Source of the DNA: Candidatus Aenigmatarchaeota archaeon
GTDB lineage: Archaea > Aenigmatarchaeota > Aenigmatarchaeia > QMZS01
Assembly (NCBI GenBank): GCA_030620695.1
Contig: JAUXEA010000001.1
Span: 1-21,974 of the forward strand
Direction of reading: 5' to 3'
DNA length: 21,974 bases
Shown here: positions 16,066 to 21,974 of the stretch, in pieces
How the letters are laid out: every line of letters begins with the position of its first letter
Numbering within the stretch: the first letter of the stretch is position 1
Made by a program: the position numbers and the translations under genes
Notes under the pieces: generated by a model
The model's input: the letters and a program-made list of their open reading frames with translations, nothing else
The model's database searches: none
What the model was told of the DNA's origin: nothing

Positions 16066-16887
16066 TTAAATTTTCTTCGCCAAGTCTTCCAGCCTTTTAA
16101 TTCTCTCTCCGGTTGAAGGGTGTGTTGAAAATAACTTCGCCATTGCATCTGCTTTGAAGGGATTTATAATAAACAAGTGAGAAGTTGCAGAGTTTCCCCT
16201 GACCGGGTTTGCTCTTGCAAAACCTTCTATTTTTCTCAGAGCCTTTGCCAACCCAATTGGATTTTTTGTTATAATTCCTGCTGAGTAATCTGCCCCGTAT
16301 TCTCTTGTTCTTGAAATTGCCAACTGGACTATCATGGCTCCAACTGGTGCCAAAATCAGGAGGGGAAGAAACATTAAACTGTTCCTGTCAGAATCTCCCA
16401 TAAACAAACTCCACCATGCAATGTTGGCAAGAAAGGAAACTGCTCCTCCAATTGTTGCTGCCATTGTTGAAATCAATATATCATGATTTTTTATGTGTGA
16501 GAGTTCATGTGCGAGGACTCCTTCAATTTCTTCTTTATCCAGATTGTCAATTAAACCTTTTGTAACCACAACAGCACTGTTCTTCTCATTTCTTCCGGTT
16601 GCAAAAGCATTTGGAGCTTGTGTATTTATTGAATAGAGTTCTGGTTTGGGAATCTTTGCTTTTTTGGCAAGGCGGGACACAATTTCTTTTATTTCCTCAT
16701 TTTCCAACTTTTTTGCCCTGTACATTTTCAGGACAATTTTGTCAGAGTACCAGTAAGAAAAGAAATTAAGGAAAAAAGCGAAAAATAAGGCAATTATTGC
16801 CCCAAAAAATCCTGCGAGCAGAAATCCCGCTCCCAGGAAAATTCCTGTTAATAAACCAAGCAAAAGGGTTGTTCTAATAAATGCCAT
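16066..16887 (-). CDS. htpX: HtpX-like membrane zinc metalloprotease
   Basis: M48-family protease that degrades damaged membrane proteins. Of 273 residues, the first 48 form two membrane spans, HELSH (137-141) supplies two zinc histidines and the catalytic glutamate, and RTREYGADYSAG supplies the third ligand. Two further spans follow HELSH (AATIGGAVSFLANIAWW and LMFLPLLILAPVGAMIVQLA). FSTHPSTGERIKRLEDL near the end is the usual HtpX C-terminal motif. Length is normal for archaeal members (about 270-300). It is last in a tightly spaced minus-strand run, 20 nt after the small unknown gene. Confidence 0.92.
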   Translation of the reverse strand: MAFIRTTLLLGLLTGIFLGAGFLLAGFFGAIIALFFAFFLNFFSYWYSDKIVLKMYRAKKLENEEIKEIVSRLAKKAKIPKPELYSINTQAPNAFATGRNEKNSAVVVTKGLIDNLDKEEIEGVLAHELSHIKNHDILISTMAATIGGAVSFLANIAWWSLFMGDSDRNSLMFLPLLILAPVGAMIVQLAISRTREYGADYSAGIITKNPIGLAKALRKIEGFARANPVRGNSATSHLFIINPFKADAMAKLFSTHPSTGERIKRLEDLAKKI

Positions 16888-16907
16888 AATATATACTTAA
16901 ATAAAAA

Positions 16908-17171
16908 TTACCAGAAACTTAGGTATTCTCCGGGAAGGAGTTTCTGGATTTCATTTTTTTCATACGAATGTAAATTAGGTTCTCTAACAATAGTTTTCTT
17001 TTCACCCTCTGGAGTTTCATATCTTTGGATTTCTATTTCCTTCTCTCCATACATTATTTTCTCAATATCATGAACTTTTCCACAGTTGTCCGGGTTAATT
17101 AAATGTGCTCCCCATATTAAAGATTTATAATTCTCTCTTCTTCTTGCTTCCAAAAGCCAAAAATCTACCAT
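16908..17171 (-). CDS. Hypothetical small protein
   Basis: The 87 residues start MVDFWLLEARRRENYKSL. Family not recognised. Aromatic and charged residues alternate, and a beta-rich centre EKEIEIQRYETPEGEKKTIVREP suggests a small mixed fold. No membrane span. It sits 29 nt after the HTH gene and 20 nt before htpX, so co-transcription is likely. Confidence 0.6.
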   Translation of the reverse strand: MVDFWLLEARRRENYKSLIWGAHLINPDNCGKVHDIEKIMYGEKEIEIQRYETPEGEKKTIVREPNLHSYEKNEIQKLLPGEYLSFW

Positions 17172-17200
17172 AAAATAATAACTAAAATTATTTAAAGAAA

Positions 17201-17497
17201 TTAACCAAAAATTAAATCAAAAATATCTAAATACTCTTTTTCCAGTTCATCCTCTTTTAAATTTTTTGAAATTAGTTTTCCTGCAAGTTCTTCAATTCGT
17301 TCTTTTATTTCGTTTTTCTCTTCCAGTTCTTTTACTCTTTTTCCTCTTACCTGCTTTTTATAGAGGGCAATAGCACCCTGCGACAGATATAATTTATCAG
17401 CAGCTTCCTGCTGTGTTAACCCGGAATTAATCAGTTTGTTTGCTATTATTGCCCTGATTGCGGGCAGGTAATTATTAACAAAAATCTCGCATTTCAT
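17201..17497 (-). CDS. Helix-turn-helix transcriptional regulator
   Basis: The 98 residues contain a clear HTH at about 26-52: SGLTQQEAADKLYLSQGAI followed by a basic segment, with the LTQ.E.A..L..SQ..I pattern of Cro/XRE-like and archaeal COG2522-type regulators. The N-terminal EIFVNNYLPAIRAIIANKLI matches the small archaeal regulators of that group. The C-terminal half is an acidic/basic helix (ELEEKNEIKERIEELAGKLI) that may dimerise. It lies 48 nt after the HMG-CoA reductase gene on the same strand and could regulate its own run; targets are unknown. Confidence 0.8.
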   Translation of the reverse strand: MKCEIFVNNYLPAIRAIIANKLINSGLTQQEAADKLYLSQGAIALYKKQVRGKRVKELEEKNEIKERIEELAGKLISKNLKEDELEKEYLDIFDLIFG

Positions 17498-17545
17498 AAC
17501 AATAATATTTTTATATTACAGTGTTATAGTTTGTTTAAATACTTT

Positions 17546-18700
17546 TTATCTAGATTTCCCAATCTCCACAAACTTTTTATGCAATTTCATATGACCTGCC
17601 TGAATGCCTTCACTCCCAAGAGCTGATAATGCTCCAAGATTATTTGCTAATCCAACAGAGGCAACCAAAATCCCTAATTCTTTTGCATTCTGCACCCTCA
17701 GAATTTTTAAAGCCAGTTTGCCTTTCTTTGAGTTTGTTGCTCCTCCCACAGTAGCGATTGCCATTGGAATCTCTATTTTTCCAACCAGGAACTTTTCTTC
17801 TACCATCCAATCAGTTATTGGTGTATATTTTCCATTTCTTGCTGCATAAGAATGGACTCCTGCTTCAATTGCTCTCCAGTCGTTTCCTGTTGCCAAAACC
17901 ACTGCATCTATTCCGTTCATAACCCCCTTATTGTGTGTTGATGCCCTGTAAATATCTGCTTTTGCCAAAGCACATGCATTTAAAATTCCTTCTGCAACTT
18001 CTTCTCCTAAATAACTGCCAATACCAAGTTTTTCTATTGGAATTTTGCATTCAACAGAAACAACCCTATAGATTGCAAAATTGGAAATTATTTTCAAACA
18101 TGACTTTCCTCTTGTCAATTCCATTACGCGGGGGTTTATTGCTTCTACCATTGTGTTTACAGCATTCGCGCCCATTGCATCCAAAGTGTCAACCACCAGA
18201 TGCAGAACCATGTTCACACCTCTCTTTGTATTAACTTTTCTTACTTCCAAATCTCTTGCTCCTCCTCCGAGTTTCACAAGCATTTCATCGGCTTCATTCG
18301 CAATTTTTAAAAGTTCATCTTTTTTGTCAAGAATATTTTTTTCCGCTTCTTCAAAATGCTCAACATCTAAAAGCTGCAGTTGACCAATCATTTTTGAGTC
18401 CAGATATTTTCCTTTAAAACCGTCAGATATTCTTGCAAGTTTTGCTCCTCTTGAGGCTGCTGCAACAACTGAAGGCTCTTCAATCTCCATTGGCACAAAA
18501 TAATCCTTTCCATTGACAAGAAAATTTGTTGCAATCTTGAAAGGTCCGATATTATTCTCCAATTCCAAAAAATCAGGCAGTTCCTGGTATTTCCTTACCA
18601 GGCTTAAATCATCCTCATTTAAATTTGCGAATTCCTTTATAATTTTAATTTTTTCTTCCAAAGATAATCTACTGAATCCCTGAACTGCTGAAGTCTGCAT
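17546..18700 (-). CDS. mvaA: Class II-type HMG-CoA reductase
   Basis: Makes mevalonate from HMG-CoA, the committed step to archaeal isoprenoid lipids. Class II signatures are LENNIGPFKIATNFLVNG (47-64), PMEIEEPSVVAAAS (70-83, with the putative catalytic Glu75), HNKGVMNGIDAVVLATGNDWRA (256-277, with Lys258 and Asp274), and GIQAGHMKLH (365-374). Class II enzymes are usually 420-440 residues and continue about 45 residues past this histidine motif as a mobile flap; here only 10 follow. In bacteria many class II enzymes act in mevalonate breakdown, but Archaeoglobus-type ones are biosynthetic, and that is the likelier role here. It is first in a minus-strand run and divergent from tmk. Confidence 0.92.
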   Translation of the reverse strand: MQTSAVQGFSRLSLEEKIKIIKEFANLNEDDLSLVRKYQELPDFLELENNIGPFKIATNFLVNGKDYFVPMEIEEPSVVAAASRGAKLARISDGFKGKYLDSKMIGQLQLLDVEHFEEAEKNILDKKDELLKIANEADEMLVKLGGGARDLEVRKVNTKRGVNMVLHLVVDTLDAMGANAVNTMVEAINPRVMELTRGKSCLKIISNFAIYRVVSVECKIPIEKLGIGSYLGEEVAEGILNACALAKADIYRASTHNKGVMNGIDAVVLATGNDWRAIEAGVHSYAARNGKYTPITDWMVEEKFLVGKIEIPMAIATVGGATNSKKGKLALKILRVQNAKELGILVASVGLANNLGALSALGSEGIQAGHMKLHKKFVEIGKSR

Positions 18701-18818
18701 TTAACTATTTGGTTTAAATTTTTTATATTGAGAAGCTATTGATTTTGTTTAGTTGAATTTGGAAAACCAACAAAAACAGAATTTCCGGAAATCTATTAAT
18801 AAAACCAAAAATATAATT

Positions 18819-19424
18819 ATGGGTTTCTTTGTTGCTTTTGAAGGTCTTGATGGAAGCGGGAGTTCAACACAGGCACAACTTTTGGAGAGGCATTTTAAAT
18901 TTAGAAAAAGAGCGGTCTTGCTGACAAAAGAACCCACAAATAATCTGATTGGGGGCTTGGTAAGAGGCCAGTTAACACATGACTGGAAAAGTTCAATGGA
19001 ATGTTTGCAACTACTTTTCGCTGCTGACAGGGCTCACCACCTGGAAAAAGAAATTGAGCCTGCTCTGAAAAGAAATTTTGTTGTTATTTCTGACAGGTAC
19101 AAATCATCTTCAATTGCTTTTGGTTCTTTGGAAACAGATAAAGAATGGTTAATAAAAATAAATGAAAAATTCAGGGAACCAGATTTAACAATTTTGTTAA
19201 AAGTTTCTCCTGAAACCTGCATAAAAAGAATGAGAAACAGGCCATCTATTGAATTATTTGAGGAGGAAAAGAAACTTGAAAAAGTCTGGAATGTTTATGA
19301 AAGTTTTGTTTCTGAGAATGTTGTTCTTGTTGACGGTGAAAAAAACATTGATGAAATCCATGATGAAATTGTTAAATTAGTGGGAGATAAAATGAAAGGA
19401 CACGAGGTTGCAAGTTTACTCTGA
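18819..19424 (+). CDS. tmk: Thymidylate kinase
   Basis: Phosphorylates dTMP to dTDP. The 202 residues start MGFFVAFEGLDGSGSSTQAQ. The ATG at 18819 is chosen over an in-frame TTG at 18753 because the family starts a few residues before the P-loop and the ATG follows a TATTAATAAAA stretch by about 20 nt. The DRYKSSSIAF block (the DRY motif) and the base-binding FAADRAHH segment are present. The P-loop reads GLDGSGSST instead of the usual GxDGSGKT/ST, so the Walker A lysine is missing. The LID part contains KRMRNRPSIELFE. Its last 9 nt overlap the end of the convergent HEPN-like gene. Confidence 0.88.
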   Translation: MGFFVAFEGLDGSGSSTQAQLLERHFKFRKRAVLLTKEPTNNLIGGLVRGQLTHDWKSSMECLQLLFAADRAHHLEKEIEPALKRNFVVISDRYKSSSIAFGSLETDKEWLIKINEKFREPDLTILLKVSPETCIKRMRNRPSIELFEEEKKLEKVWNVYESFVSENVVLVDGEKNIDEIHDEIVKLVGDKMKGHEVASLL

Positions 19425-19916
19425 AATCCTACTCACCAATTTATCCCTTAAAATATCTTTCAGTTTTCTTATTGTTCTTTCTGCTCTTTCCCTGTATATT
19501 TCAAACATGGGCTCGTCCAGAACATTTCTCAGGGCATTTGTATGAATTGCCTGCACAGCACCAACCTGCTCTTTTGTGATTTCTCCCTCTTTTGACAGTT
19601 CACCAAGAAACTCAATTATTTTTGCAAAATTATCTAATTTTTTATTTCTAAATAAACCAACACAATAACTCAAATCCCTTATTATATCCCACAAATATTC
19701 TGAACTCTTTTTCAGGTCTTTATTCCTGTAAGCTCTCCTGAAATTTTCATAGTAATAATCCGCGTTCCTCTTTTTTCTTACAACTTCGTCAACACTGACT
19801 TCTGCCTTTGTTTCATCAGAAAAAAAAGGATTTTTTTCCGAAGGAAAAAAAGATTTCGAACTTTTGGTTCGAAAAGGATTTTCTTCTTTTCCGGTTATTT
19901 CATCATTATCTCCCAT
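19416..19916 (-). CDS. HEPN/PaREP1-like helical protein with a low-complexity N-terminus
   Basis: The 166 residues fall in two parts. Residues 1-45 are polar and low in complexity (NPFRTKSSKSFFPSEK), and their DNA is made of two strong hairpins. Residues 50-160 are helical, with YYYENFRRAYRNKDLKKSSEYLWDII, FAKIIEFLGELSKEGE and AVQAIHTNALRNVLDEP, resembling PaREP1/HEPN proteins with A.E.LW and A..LH.N patterns. A canonical RX4-6H nuclease motif is not evident, so it may be a non-catalytic HEPN protein. It starts 11 nt inside the end of pgk on the same strand, so translation is probably coupled. The assignment is tentative. Confidence 0.55.
   Translation of the reverse strand: MGDNDEITGKEENPFRTKSSKSFFPSEKNPFFSDETKAEVSVDEVVRKKRNADYYYENFRRAYRNKDLKKSSEYLWDIIRDLSYCVGLFRNKKLDNFAKIIEFLGELSKEGEITKEQVGAVQAIHTNALRNVLDEPMFEIYRERAERTIRKLKDILRDKLVSRISE
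19815..19880. repeat. Two hairpins within the HEPN-like coding sequence
   Basis: TTTTTTTCC (19831-19839) pairs perfectly with 19843-19851 around a GAA loop, and TTTCGAAC (19854-19861) with GTTCGAAA (19867-19874). They encode residues about 12-34 of the HEPN-like protein, a low-complexity part outside the domain, in frame. Form and loop match the intergenic hairpins. Confidence 0.6.
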
Positions 19917-21165
19917 TTTTAAATCTGGTGAAACTTAATTTAAGGGCTTTAATTCCGGGTAAATTTTTTCCAATCAGGAACTCAACAAAGGCACCCCCGC
20001 CAAGGCTCACATAACCAAAATTGTTGAATGGAATTTTGAATTTCTCAAGAGCGTCAATTGTGTTCCCCCCACCAAGCAGGGTGCACTTGTGTTTTTTAAG
20101 AATCTCAAACAGTTTTTTTGTTCCAGACTCAAAGTTTTTGTTTTCATAAACCCCGGCAGGACCTTTCATGCAAACAACATCCGAGCCTGAGATTATTTTT
20201 TCATAGTTTTCCAAAGTTTTTTTGCCAATATCAAGAATTCGTTCCTCCACAGGCAATTCATTTAGGGAAATCTCAACTCTTTTTACTCCTTCTTTTTTGC
20301 TTTGCAAAAAAGAGGCCCCCGAAGGACGAGTATGTCTTTCAACTGCCAAATCAACAGGAACTTTTATTTTGTCTTTTGAGTGCATTTCATTTATCCTCTT
20401 TAAATTATCCAGGTAATCTTTCTCTCTTAAAAATTCTTCTGTCTTTCCTAAATTGTAACCTTCAGCAGTTAGAAACAACAAAGAAATAACACCTGTTGTT
20501 AAAATTTCGGAACGCGAGCCAACAAAATTCTCAATTAGCTCCAAAGGCTCTTCAGGCTTTGCCCCCCCGAGAATAAATGTTGTTTTTGAGGATTTTATCT
20601 TTTCTTTAAATTCTTCTAGTTTTTCTAATTCAAGTTCAAAAACAGGTCCTGCGATACAGGGTTTTAAAACCGCAAATCCGACAACACTTGCCTGACTTCT
20701 GTGAGCAACAGAGAAAGCATCCAGAACAAAATAGTCTATAAAAGGAGCAAGTTTTTTGGGGAGCCTGCTGTTAGCATGCTCTTCTATACTTTTGTCTTTT
20801 ATTTCATCATCATAAAATCTGACATTGTCAAGAAGCAGGACTTCTCCGAACTCTAATTTTTTGATTTCATCAAAACCCTCACCATACTTCAGGAATTCAA
20901 TTTTTTTATCAAGATTTTTCTCAAGTAACTCAGCATGTTTTTCCAGGGAAATAAAATCAGATTTTCCTTTCCTCCCCTGGTGGGCAAGTACTATTATTTT
21001 CGCTTTTTTGTTTACAAGTTCTTTGATTGTTTCAGCATGTTTCCATAATCTTGAATTTTCTGTTAATTCCCCTGTTTCAGGGTTATAAGGCAGGTTTAAA
21101 TCTACTCTTACAGCAACAGTTTTATTTTTTAGATTGAAATCAGTTAAGGAAAAAAATTGTTTCAT
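19906..21165 (-). CDS. pgk: Phosphoglycerate kinase
   Basis: Interconverts 1,3-bisphosphoglycerate and 3-phosphoglycerate with ADP/ATP in glycolysis or gluconeogenesis. Of 419 residues, the substrate site shows VRVDLNLPYN (19-28), AHQGR (61-65), NVRFYDDE (114-121) and SVAHRSQAS (152-160). The nucleotide side shows ILGGAKPEEP (198-207), KGPAGVYE (334-341) and LLGGGNTIDAL (363-373). Between VPVDLAVE (269-276) and the expected next strand GVKRVEISLNEL lie about 14 extra residues, RHTRPSGASFLQSK, that coincide with a palindromic repeat unit. The rest looks intact, so the enzyme is probably active. It is divergent from tRNA-Ser and overlaps the HEPN-like gene by 11 nt. Confidence 0.95.
   Translation of the reverse strand: MKQFFSLTDFNLKNKTVAVRVDLNLPYNPETGELTENSRLWKHAETIKELVNKKAKIIVLAHQGRKGKSDFISLEKHAELLEKNLDKKIEFLKYGEGFDEIKKLEFGEVLLLDNVRFYDDEIKDKSIEEHANSRLPKKLAPFIDYFVLDAFSVAHRSQASVVGFAVLKPCIAGPVFELELEKLEEFKEKIKSSKTTFILGGAKPEEPLELIENFVGSRSEILTTGVISLLFLTAEGYNLGKTEEFLREKDYLDNLKRINEMHSKDKIKVPVDLAVERHTRPSGASFLQSKKEGVKRVEISLNELPVEERILDIGKKTLENYEKIISGSDVVCMKGPAGVYENKNFESGTKKLFEILKKHKCTLLGGGNTIDALEKFKIPFNNFGYVSLGGGAFVEFLIGKNLPGIKALKLSFTRFKNGR
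20291..20336 (-). repeat. Palindromic unit inserted in frame in pgk
   Basis: On the coding strand the unit reads ACTCGTCCTTCGGGGGC then a hairpin with 10-bp arms (TCTTTTTTGC) and a 3-nt loop at 20291-20313. The 10.6-kb element has ACTCATCCTTTGGGGGC at about 10650-10666, then a hairpin whose inner arms are also TTGC/GCAA. The 15.4-kb array carries the same order on its minus strand. Length is about 42 nt, a multiple of three. Confidence 0.7.
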
Positions 21166-21231
21166 AATTAGAATCAGAAATTATTTACAATAAAAATAAA
21201 CCATATTATGCTGGGGTGGCCGAGTGGTTAA

Positions 21232-21360
21232 GCCCTTTCTTTTAAAAATGAGCCTTTAAAAAAGGCTCAAGCCAAACAAGTAAATTGGTTAGTAAGGAGA
21301 AAGCCCTTAAGGGGAAAGAAAAACAATTCCAATATAACAAAAGAAAGGACCCTAAAATAA
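21232..21360 (+). other. tRNA-Ser intron 1 (129 nt, D loop)
   Basis: The intron lies between the D loop and the 3' half of the D stem. CCTTTCTTTT (21234-21243) can pair over 10 bp with 21339-21348. Near the cut sites both junctions carry TAA next to GCC and GGC, and flanking exon bases can pair weakly, giving a relaxed bulge-helix-bulge. The inside holds GAGCCTTT/AAAGGCTC (21250-21268) and repeat module copy C, so the intron has apparently been enlarged by a dispersed repeat. Confidence 0.75.
21267..21296 (+). repeat. Hairpin module, copy C, inside the tRNA intron
   Basis: AAGCCAAA (21269-21276), 8 variable nt, then TTGGTTAGTAAG (21285-21296). It is preceded by CCTTTAAAA as in copy A. It is the same orientation as the two copies in the MITE-like element 10.5 kb away. 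Confidence 0.7.
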
Positions 21361-21402
21361 GGCGCTAGCCTGCTAAGCTAGTTTCCGTATGGATCCCTGG
21401 GT

Positions 21403-21438
21403 ATGCTTGTTCGTTGATTTTCTCGAACGGTGCCAAAA
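21403..21438 (+). other. tRNA-Ser intron 2 (36 nt, T loop)
   Basis: It separates the first T of the T loop from TCGAAT. Removing it restores a 7-nt TTCGAAT loop on a 5-bp stem. Inside, TTGTTCG (21407-21413) can pair with CGAACGG (21424-21430), including two G-U pairs. I could not find a canonical bulge-helix-bulge at its ends by eye, so the exact cut sites rest on the canonical tRNA structure. Confidence 0.65.
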
Positions 21439-21507
21439 TCGAATCCCAGCCCCAGCGTAGTTATTTATAGTTATAAAAAGCCTGCCGAGCCCTTTTTCCG
21501 TTAACGT

Positions 21508-21628
21508 GAGCCTTTAAAAATATTCGTCTTTCAGACGACACCCCATTTCTGTTTTTTCACCTTGTGAAAAAGAGACCCTTTTTGCGAAGCAAAAAAAGGT
21601 TGCTTTGCAAAATCAGGAGGCTCAAGCG
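21508..21628 (+). repeat. Repeat site filled by a 97-nt hairpin-rich insert
   Basis: GAGCCTTTAAAAA (21508-21520) and AGGCTCAAGCG (21618-21628) are the same two blocks that stand directly next to each other in the tRNA intron (21250-21273, one base different). Between them are 97 nt with four hairpins of 3-nt loop: TCGTCT (21524), TTTTTCAC (21553), TTTTTGC (21579) and TTGC (21600), each with its complement. An upstream TTTTCCGTTAACG (21494-21506) is found inverted in the 10.5-kb element at 10786-10798. No gene lies in the 260 nt between the tRNA and the cold shock gene. Confidence 0.65.
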
Positions 21629-21642
21629 AAAAAGAAGGGTTA

Positions 21643-21660
21643 GAAGATAGGGTAAATGAT
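21643..21660 (+). repeat. 18-nt copy of the MITE-like right end
   Basis: GAAGATAGGGTAAATGAT is identical to 10817-10834 at the right end of the MITE-like element, in the same orientation. No matching left end is seen here, so this region is a rearranged or composite relative. Confidence 0.65.
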
Positions 21661-21680
21661 GAAACTTCTTGCACTTCCCT

Positions 21681-21712
21681 TATTTAAAGTTTAAATACAA
21701 ATCTATTTAGGT
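21681..21712 (+). promoter_or_regulatory. Promoter and Shine-Dalgarno of the cold shock gene
   Basis: TATTTAAAG (21681-21689) and TTTAAATAC (21690-21698) are overlapping TATA candidates. AGGT at 21709-21712 is a short Shine-Dalgarno-like site 5 nt before the ATG at 21718, the same arrangement as at the thermosome gene. The promoter lies just after the repeat block. Confidence 0.45.
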
Positions 21713-21717
21713 AAAAA

Positions 21718-21974
21718 ATGGTTGAAGGAACGGTAAAATCCTTCAATTCTATGAAGAACTTTGGTTTTATAAACGGAGATGATGGAAAAGACTATTTTGT
21801 TCATTCAAGTGGATTGAAGGAAGGAGTAAGCATAAAAGAAGGAGATAAAGTCTCTTTTAAAGCAGTTAAAGGAGATAAAGGAGTTAGAGCAGAAGAAGTA
21901 GAAAAAGCAGGAGAGACTGAAGAAGTAGAAGAAACAGGAGCAAAAGAAGAATCTGAAGAAGTAGAAACAGAAGA
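21718..21974 (+). CDS. Cold shock domain protein with acidic tail, 3' end outside the window
   Basis: Single-strand RNA/DNA-binding OB-fold protein, probably an RNA chaperone. The 85 visible residues begin MVEGTVKSFNSMKNFGFINGDDGKDYFVHSSGL, holding RNP1-like NFGFI (14-18) and RNP2-like YFVHSS (26-31). The fold is complete by about residue 60. From about residue 58 an acidic tail of mixed Glu, Thr and Ala (EEVEKAGETEEVEETG and so on) runs off the window, unlike bacterial CspA, which stops at about 70. The family is mostly bacterial and scattered in archaea, so transfer is likely. Confidence 0.88.
   Translation, partial: MVEGTVKSFNSMKNFGFINGDDGKDYFVHSSGLKEGVSIKEGDKVSFKAVKGDKGVRAEEVEKAGETEEVEETGAKEESEEVETE

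Larger units (their letters stand above)
21210..21457 (+). tRNA. tRNA-Ser(GCU) with two introns
   Basis: Exons 21210-21231, 21361-21402 and 21439-21457 join to an 83-nt class II tRNA. The acceptor is GCTGGGG (21210-21216) with CCCCAGC (21450-21456) and discriminator G21457. The D stem is GCC (21219-21221) with GGC (21361-21363), and the anticodon arm is CTAGC-CTGCTAA-GCTAG with anticodon GCT. A short variable arm TCC-GTAT-GGA follows, then T stem CTGGG (21397-21401) with CCCAG (21445-21449) and T loop TTCGAAT. No CCA is encoded. The first exon junction can slide within a shared TAAG. The near-perfect joined structure argues for a working gene. It is divergent from pgk. Confidence 0.88.

Noticed and set aside
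21648..21665. ATGATGA as a box C of a C/D guide RNA.
   Set aside because: No CTGA box D at a suitable distance and no paired C'/D' boxes; the bases belong to the shared repeat end.

Overview
The window is AT-rich archaeal chromosome. Archaeal markers are a group II chaperonin (thermosome), aIF2 gamma, exosome subunit Rrp42, archaeal-type uS10 and uS17, a HerA-like ATPase and a split archaeal type IV pilus platform. Most starts lie about 25 nt downstream of a TATA-like box with little or no leader. Short proteins, mixed strands and a scatter of bacterial-type families (DUF1861, class II HMG-CoA reductase, HtpX, cold shock protein) suggest a DPANN-type archaeon of the Woesearchaeota/Pacearchaeota kind. 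That placement is inference; no rRNA is present to settle it.

Layout. 1-5300: start of uS10 (minus), thermosome, a degenerate methanogen-type seryl-tRNA synthetase homologue, a half-length asparaginase (minus) and aIF2 gamma. 5400-9240: a DUF1861 protein with a small unknown gene, an ATP-grasp ligase (minus), Rrp42, and a small membrane gene broken by a frameshift. 9231-13022: HerA-like ATPase and B12-dependent ribonucleotide reductase (both minus), separated by a 307-bp MITE-like element. 13124-15909: an unknown helical protein, two overlapping pilus-platform genes, a small Cys-rich protein, an array of five hairpins, and uS17. 16066-18700: a minus-strand run of HMG-CoA reductase, an HTH protein, an unknown and HtpX. 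18819-21165: thymidylate kinase, then (minus) phosphoglycerate kinase overlapping a HEPN-like protein. 21210-21974: a tRNA-Ser(GCU) with two introns, more repeat modules, and the start of a cold shock protein with an acidic tail.

The most unusual content is a family of small modular palindromic repeats. Tight hairpins, mostly with 3-nt loops, occur between genes, and related modules lie inside a tRNA intron. At least one unit appears inserted in frame inside pgk, and probably another inside the neighbouring HEPN-like gene. Shared blocks link the sites: a TCCTTYGG-type box followed by a T-rich hairpin; a module AAGCCAAA ... TTGGTTAGTAAG in three copies; an 18-nt end sequence in two copies; and one pair of sites that look like empty and filled versions. 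The MITE-like element has 40-nt terminal inverted repeats (33/40 identical). This resembles in concept the Rickettsia palindromic elements that enter genes in frame, but here in an archaeon and combined with tRNA introns.

Second, tRNA-Ser(GCU) reconstructs to a clean 83-nt tRNA only if a 129-nt D-loop intron and a 36-nt T-loop intron are removed. A SerRS-like protein that appears to have lost its catalytic motif 3 is encoded in the same window; any link between the two is speculation.
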